DNA of 9,285 nt from Cyanobacteria bacterium M_surface_7_m2_037 (GTDB lineage: Bacteria > Cyanobacteriota > Cyanobacteriia > PCC-6307 > Cyanobiaceae), in contig VGPP01000064.1 of NCBI GenBank assembly GCA_016882585.1, positions 1 through 9,285 of the forward strand. Direction: 5' to 3'. This document shows, piece by piece, positions 6,059-9,285 of this stretch (position 1 is the first letter of the stretch; each line of letters opens with the position of its first letter). The notes beneath the pieces are model-generated. The model was not told the origin of the DNA, made no database searches, and saw only the letters and a list, made by a program, of their open reading frames with translations. Position numbers and translations under genes: made by a program.

Positions 6059-6943
6059 TCAGTCGTCGAAGCGGGAGCTGTTGTCGCGTGGGGCCGCGCT
6101 GCTGGGTCCGTTATTGGGTGTGTTGTTGCGGCTCGACGGGGGAACGGGGCGGAACTCGGCATCGCTCACGCCTGACTCAGTTGCAGGGCTGCTGGGCGGG
6201 CGGTAGGGCGTGCCCTGGGGTTTGTCGCTCGGGCGCTCGCTGGGTCCGGGCCGGCGGCTGGAGCGAGGCATCGGCTCGCCGGCCGGTGCTGGCCGGCTTC
6301 CCCGCCGTGTCTCGTCGCGGTCCTGGCGGCGTGCGCCGAAGTCGCGCGCGGTGTCAGTGGGGGCGTTGCCTGCCCGGTAGCGGCTTGCTGCCGGCGCGGC
6401 TTCACGGCTTTCGCTACGGCCCTCGCCGCGGCGATCCCAGTCATCGCGCGAAGCGGCCCGTTCGGGAATGGCCGCGCGAGCAGGGGCGCGGCGCGGCCGA
6501 TAGAGATCCTCCTCGTCGCGCTCGCTGTAGCCCTCTTCGCGGGAACGAATCCTGCGCCGCAGCGGCTGCGGTTCATCGAAGCGATCCACATCGTCGCGCC
6601 AGTCGCGGCCACCGCCCATGCGGGGTTTGGGCAGCGGTTCGTCGTCGTCGAAGAACGAAGAGCGGCGGGCCTGCTCGGTGGTCACCCCGCGCAGCCGCAC
6701 GCTTTCGTAGGCGAAAAACACCGTGGTGCCGGCGAGCAGAAACTGGCCGAACTGCAGGATCGGATCGAGCCGCCAGCCCTGGAAAAACAGAATGCCGCCG
6801 CAGAGCAAGCCCACGGCGGCGAAAAACACGTCGTAATCGCGGGCGAGGGCTGGCTTGAAACTCCTCATGAAATAGAGGAAGGCGCCACCCACGGCCAACA
6901 CGATCCCAACAATGCTGGCCCAATTCAGGCTGGCGTTGACCAC
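6059..6943 (-). CDS. ycf66: Ycf66-family membrane protein with long disordered tail
   Basis: The first 85 or so residues match the Ycf66 family found in cyanobacteria and some plastids: VNASLNWASIVGIVLAVGGA at the start, then RDYDVFFAAVGLLCGGILFF and RLDPILQFGQFLLAGTTVFF. Three membrane helices are predicted by eye at about 9-27, 37-56 and 65-82. The remaining 208 residues are almost entirely R, D, E, P, S and A, with acidic patches (FFDDDEPLP) and many RR/DR pairs, and are surely disordered. The start is GTG 6943, which gives the family N-terminus; no ATG lies upstream in frame. psbX is 75 bases upstream and lipoprotein A 22 bases downstream on the same strand. The function of Ycf66 is not established; a thylakoid location is usually assumed. 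Confidence 0.9.
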   Translation of the reverse strand: MVNASLNWASIVGIVLAVGGAFLYFMRSFKPALARDYDVFFAAVGLLCGGILFFQGWRLDPILQFGQFLLAGTTVFFAYESVRLRGVTTEQARRSSFFDDDEPLPKPRMGGGRDWRDDVDRFDEPQPLRRRIRSREEGYSERDEEDLYRPRRAPARAAIPERAASRDDWDRRGEGRSESREAAPAASRYRAGNAPTDTARDFGARRQDRDETRRGSRPAPAGEPMPRSSRRPGPSERPSDKPQGTPYRPPSSPATESGVSDAEFRPVPPSSRNNTPNNGPSSAAPRDNSSRFDD

Positions 6944-7018
6944 GGATCGCTGCTCTCGTTCAAGCCACTGTAGGCCGGGAGTCGAGAGCGGTTCGGAGAA
7001 CGCTGGCCGGGGCTGAGA

Positions 7019-7141
7019 TCAGAGCTTGCGGTCGACGCGGTCGTTCTGGCTGATCAGGATCACCGCGATGGTGATGGGGATGACCACGATCACCGCACCC
7101 CACACGAGGCTGCTCAGGAAGTTGGCGAGGGAGGGGGTCAT
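7019..7141 (-). CDS. psbX: Photosystem II reaction centre protein X
   Basis: This 40-residue protein reads MTPSLANFLSSLVWGAVIVV, continues as a single transmembrane helix (about residues 10-30), and ends SQNDRVDRKL, the standard PsbX pattern and length. PsbX is a low-molecular-mass subunit of the photosystem II core near cytochrome b559 and influences quinone exchange at the QB site (family knowledge). ATG 7141 gives the canonical start; there is no clear Shine-Dalgarno. It leads the minus-strand train psbX-ycf66-lipoprotein A-lipoprotein B, so the regulatory region of that train lies in the 95 bases shared with the divergent YggT gene. Confidence 0.95.
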   Translation of the reverse strand: MTPSLANFLSSLVWGAVIVVIPITIAVILISQNDRVDRKL

Positions 7142-7163
7142 GGCTGTGACGAATCCGCCCGGG

Positions 7164-7169
7164 ATCCTA
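7164..7169 (-). promoter_or_regulatory. Possible -10 box of psbX
   Basis: Read on the minus strand this is TAGGAT, 22 bases upstream of the psbX start codon, which would give a leader of about 15 bases. It matches four of six positions of the consensus, and no convincing -35 lies at the expected distance. This is a weak call. Confidence 0.22.
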
Positions 7170-7236
7170 GGCAGCGATGGCCGCTTCCTACGATCCGAGC
7201 ACTGCTGCTTAGAGCTTTGTGACGGGGAGCCTTGCC

Positions 7237-7596
7237 ATGGCCGTAATGGAGCAGACGGCAGCAGGGGGCGACAGCCTGGCCCTGCTGCGGCAAGTGTTGC
7301 CGCCTGTGCATCTGGTGCTCGGTCTGCTGCTGTCGGGCTGGACGCTGCTCTTCCTGTTCCGCATCGTGCTCACCTGGTATCCCCAGGTGGACCTCAGCCA
7401 GGGGTTGTGGCGCGTGGTGGCCATCCCCACAGAGCCATTGCTGGCGGCCACCCGCCGGGTGATCGCGCCGATCGGCGGGGTGGATGTCACGCCCGTGATC
7501 TGGCTGGGCTTGATCAGCCTGGTGCGTGAGCTGCTGGTGGGGCAGCAGGGCCTGATCACCCAGGTGATGATCCGCGCCAGTGTGCTGCCGGCCTAG
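7237..7596 (+). CDS. YggT-family (Ycf19-like) membrane protein
   Basis: From ATG 7237 the product has 119 residues. The YggT signature is clear: a first helix (VHLVLGLLLSGWTLLFLFRI), then LTWYPQVDLSQGLWRVVAIP, then TEPLLAATRRVIAPIGGVDV, then a second helix (TPVIWLGLISLVRELLVG). Plastid and cyanobacterial members (Ycf19 and relatives) are linked in the literature to nucleoid distribution, c-type cytochrome or photosystem assembly; which applies here cannot be told from sequence. ATG 7237 is preferred to the upstream GTG 7219 because a strong Shine-Dalgarno (GGGGAG at 7224-7229) sits 7 bases before it; ATG 7246 is also possible. It is divergent from psbX and convergent with accC, with which it shares its stop-codon palindrome. 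Confidence 0.92.
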   Translation: MAVMEQTAAGGDSLALLRQVLPPVHLVLGLLLSGWTLLFLFRIVLTWYPQVDLSQGLWRVVAIPTEPLLAATRRVIAPIGGVDVTPVIWLGLISLVRELLVGQQGLITQVMIRASVLPA

Positions 7597-7602
7597 GCCG
7601 GC
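7587..7602. repeat. Perfect 16-base palindrome holding both convergent stop codons
   Basis: GCCGGCCTAGGCCGGC is its own reverse complement. The YggT gene stops at TAG 7594-7596 and accC at TAG 7595-7593 on the other strand, so both genes end CCG GCC TAG (Pro-Ala-stop). As RNA, either transcript could form a 6-bp GC stem with CUAG in the loop. There is no T-tract after it on either strand. Confidence 0.9.
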
Positions 7603-8945
7603 GGGAGCATCTCCTGCTCCACGAATTTGGTGTGCACGTCGCCGGATTGGAATTCGGGGCGATCGAGCAGCTGCAGGTGGAAGTCGATCGTGGTGGGGAT
7701 GCCGGTGACGGCGCATTCCGAGAGAGCTCGGCGCAGCCGCTTCAGGGCGTGGTTGCGGTCGGTGCCCCACACGATCAGCTTGCCGATCAAGGAGTCGTAG
7801 AAGGGCGGGATTTCGTAGCCGGTGTACACGTGGCTGTCGAAGCGCACGCCGGGGCCACCCGGGGGTAGCCAGCCGGTGATCTTGCCGGGGGCAGGGCGGA
7901 AGTTCTGGCGCGGGTCTTCCGCGTTGATGCGCACCTCGATGGCGTGGCCGGTGAGCTTGATCTCGTCTTGGCGCACAGAGATCGGCTCGCCGCCGGCGAT
8001 GCGCAGCTGCTCCGCGATCAGGTCAACGCCCGTCACCATCTCGGTGACGGGGTGCTCCACCTGAATGCGGGTGTTCATCTCCATGAAATAGAAGCTGCCG
8101 CTCCGGTCCACCAGGAACTCCACGGTGCCGGCGCCCTCGTAGCCGATGGTGCGCGCGGCGGCCACAGCCGCATCACCCATCTGCTTTCGCAGGTCGGCAT
8201 TGATCGCCACGCTGGGGGCTTCCTCCAGCAATTTCTGGTGGCGCCGCTGAATCGAGCAGTCGCGCTCGCCCACATGCACCACGTTGCCGTGGCGATCGGC
8301 CAGCACCTGCACTTCCACGTGCCGGGGCCGGTCGATGAATTTCTCCATGTAAAGGCCGGGGTTGCCAAAGGCGGCTTCCGCTTCGCCCTGGGCGGCCTTG
8401 AACAGGTTGTCGAGCTGATCGGCGCTGGGCACCAGGCGCATGCCCCGGCCGCCGCCGCCGGCGGTGGCCTTGATCATCACGGGGTAGCCCATGGATTCGG
8501 CCAGCTTGCGGGCGTCATCAACGCTCTCCAGCAAGCCCTCGCTGCCGGGGATGGTGGGCACCCCCACGCTCTGCATCGTGGCTTTGGCCGTGGATTTATC
8601 ACCCATCGAACGGATCGATTCGGGTGACGGGCCGACGAAGGTGATGCCGTGGGCGGCACAGATCTCTGCGAACTTGTCGTTTTCGGCCAGGAAGCCGTAG
8701 CCCGGGTGGATCGCATCGGCGCCGCGAGAGGTGGCGGCGGCCAGGATGTTGGGGATATTGAGGTAGCTCTTGGAGCTGGGTGCATCGCCGATGCACACCG
8801 CCTCATCGGCGAGCTGCACATGCAGGGCGTTGCGATCCACCGTGCTGTACACAGCCACAGTGGGAATGCCGAGCTCACGGCAGGTGCGCAGGATGCGCAG
8901 AGCGATTTCGCCACGGTTGGCGATCAGCAGTTTGCCGATGGGCAT
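7593..8945 (-). CDS. accC: Acetyl-CoA carboxylase, biotin carboxylase subunit
   Basis: The 450-residue product is full length (the E. coli enzyme has 449). AccC carries out the ATP- and bicarbonate-dependent carboxylation of biotin on AccB, the first half-reaction of malonyl-CoA formation in fatty-acid synthesis, in the cytoplasm. Visible landmarks are the N-terminal KLLIANRGEIALRILR, Lys117 and Lys159 for ATP, the glycine-rich loop GGGGRGMR (163-170), FIDRPRHVEVQVLAD (203-217), and the active-site segment EMNTRIQVEHPVTE (289-302) with E289, R293, Q295 and E297, then R339. All key residues are present. ATG 8945 gives the canonical start MPIGKLLIANRGEI. No accB lies next to it, as is usual in cyanobacteria, where the acc genes are scattered. 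The gene converges with the YggT gene, overlapping by 4 bases. Confidence 0.98.
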   Translation of the reverse strand: MPIGKLLIANRGEIALRILRTCRELGIPTVAVYSTVDRNALHVQLADEAVCIGDAPSSKSYLNIPNILAAATSRGADAIHPGYGFLAENDKFAEICAAHGITFVGPSPESIRSMGDKSTAKATMQSVGVPTIPGSEGLLESVDDARKLAESMGYPVMIKATAGGGGRGMRLVPSADQLDNLFKAAQGEAEAAFGNPGLYMEKFIDRPRHVEVQVLADRHGNVVHVGERDCSIQRRHQKLLEEAPSVAINADLRKQMGDAAVAAARTIGYEGAGTVEFLVDRSGSFYFMEMNTRIQVEHPVTEMVTGVDLIAEQLRIAGGEPISVRQDEIKLTGHAIEVRINAEDPRQNFRPAPGKITGWLPPGGPGVRFDSHVYTGYEIPPFYDSLIGKLIVWGTDRNHALKRLRRALSECAVTGIPTTIDFHLQLLDRPEFQSGDVHTKFVEQEMLPPA

Positions 8946-9031
8946 CCAGTGGCAGGCCGGCAGATCCGGCAGCGCAGGCCGCAGGGGACTGTATCAGTGC
9001 TCACCAGGGCGAATCGCGCCGGGCTGATGGG

Positions 9032-9037
9032 TATAGT
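9032..9037 (+). promoter_or_regulatory. Possible -10 box (TATAGT) in the accC to tRNA-Leu gap
   Basis: TATAGT matches five of six consensus positions in a GC-rich gap and would place a start near 9044. No good -35 is seen. It could serve tRNA-Leu, with a leader of about 110 bases, or a short RNA made of the hairpin that follows. Confidence 0.4.
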
Positions 9038-9043
9038 TCCGGG

Positions 9044-9092
9044 GCGGCGCCAAGGCGTCGTCAGCCCTCACGCCTGTGGCCGCGGTCTTTTT
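9044..9092 (+). terminator. Terminator-like hairpin in the tRNA leader (possible attenuator or end of a small RNA)
   Basis: An outer stem GCGGC (9044-9048) with GCCGC (9079-9083) and an inner stem AGGCGT (9053-9058) with ACGCCT (9070-9075) enclose an 11-base loop. A T5 run follows at 9088-9092 after GGTC. The interior loop and the 4-base offset before the T-run make it weaker than the rpsU terminator. The rest of the 210-base gap between accC and the tRNA holds no gene that I can support. Confidence 0.35.
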
Positions 9093-9155
9093 CTGACTCA
9101 AGCCCAGACGACCAACCCCGATTCGGCCAGCGTCAGCTGCCGCATCAACAACCAC

Positions 9156-9237
9156 GCGGATGTGGTGGAATTGGTAGACACGCACGTTTGAGGGGCGTGT
9201 GACTTCGGTCTTGCGAGTTCAAGTCTCGCCATCCGCA
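9156..9237 (+). tRNA. tRNA-Leu (anticodon GAG)
   Basis: An 82-base class II cloverleaf. The acceptor stem is GCGGATG (9156-9162) with CATCCGC (9230-9236) and discriminator A 9237. The D-arm stem is GTG/CAC (9165-9167, 9179-9181). The anticodon stem CACGT/GCGTG (9183-9187, 9195-9199) has a loop TTGAGGG that puts GAG at 9190-9192. The long variable arm is GAC-TTCG-GTC (9201-9210). The T-arm is GCGAG-TTCAAGT-CTCGC (9213-9229). The long variable arm and discriminator A fit leucine; GAG reads CUC and CUU codons. The 3' CCA is not encoded (TTG follows), so it must be added after transcription. The last pair of the anticodon stem is T-G. The 48 bases after the tRNA are too short to assign. Confidence 0.96.
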
Positions 9238-9285
9238 TTGCTCCACCCCCCGATCGAGGCCAGCGTGTGACGCAGCTCGGCGGTT

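Noticed and set aside
6052..6858. Plus-strand frame of 268 codons opposite ycf66
   Set aside because: Arg/Gly-rich shadow of the low-complexity Ycf66 tail; no domain and no start signal.
7138..7770. Minus-strand frame of 210 codons opposite the YggT gene
   Set aside because: Spans both the YggT gene and the accC end in the wrong frame; His/Gln-rich shadow.
7944..8627. Plus-strand frame of 227 codons opposite accC
   Set aside because: Antisense of a complete, highly conserved biotin carboxylase.
9219..9285. C-terminal end of a minus-strand gene entering from the right edge
   Set aside because: A minus-strand frame is open with a stop at 9219-9221, but that would overlap the tRNA by 19 bases, and 22 codons are too few to judge; all three minus frames are open in the last 48 bases.
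1..9285. Mobile element, CRISPR array, prophage or defence system
   Set aside because: No transposase, integrase, direct-repeat array or recognisable defence gene; gene order and composition look like ordinary chromosomal backbone.

Overview
The window reads as chromosomal DNA of a GC-rich unicellular cyanobacterium, most likely of the Synechococcus/Cyanobium picocyanobacterial group. The evidence is the combination of PsbX (photosystem II), a high-light-inducible protein, a Ycf66-family membrane protein and a YggT/Ycf19-type protein, together with ordinary housekeeping genes (ribosomal S21, biotin carboxylase, tRNA-Leu). There are two copies of the cyanobacterial HIP1 octamer. I see no insertion sequence, phage gene, CRISPR array or toxin-antitoxin pair. 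The assignment rests on gene content and is not a database match.

Layout. At 1-600, plus strand, lie the 3' end of an unrecognised gene and rpsU, closed by a clean intrinsic terminator (633-668). At 711-851, plus strand, is an unassigned 46-residue ORF with a good Shine-Dalgarno. It is overlapped exactly, on the opposite strand, by a 39-residue C-terminal extension of the ComM/YifB AAA+ ATPase gene (733-2379, minus). Divergent from comM, at 2429-5006 on the plus strand, is a compact run: a HINT-type HIT hydrolase, a 661-residue SbmA/BacA-like ABC half-transporter with fused permease and ATPase, and an HLIP only 8 bases behind it.

Facing that run, at 5012-7141 on the minus strand, is a thylakoid/envelope-flavoured gene train: psbX, ycf66, then two small lipoproteins joined by a 4-base ATGA overlap. 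Each lipoprotein carries three TolB-like beta-propeller repeats, so the pair together holds the six blades of one TolB-type propeller. At 7237-7596 (plus) is a YggT-family membrane protein. It converges with accC (7593-8945, minus), and the two TAG stop codons sit inside one perfect 16-base palindrome. The right end holds a 210-base gap with a promoter-like box followed by a terminator-like hairpin, then tRNA-Leu(GAG).

Working together: psbX and ycf66 belong to the photosynthetic membrane, and the HLIP protects that membrane under light stress. The ABC transporter shares a probable transcript with the HLIP. AccC supplies the first step of fatty-acid synthesis. The least explained parts are the split-propeller lipoprotein pair, the ComM read-through over a small gene, and the structured leader before the tRNA.
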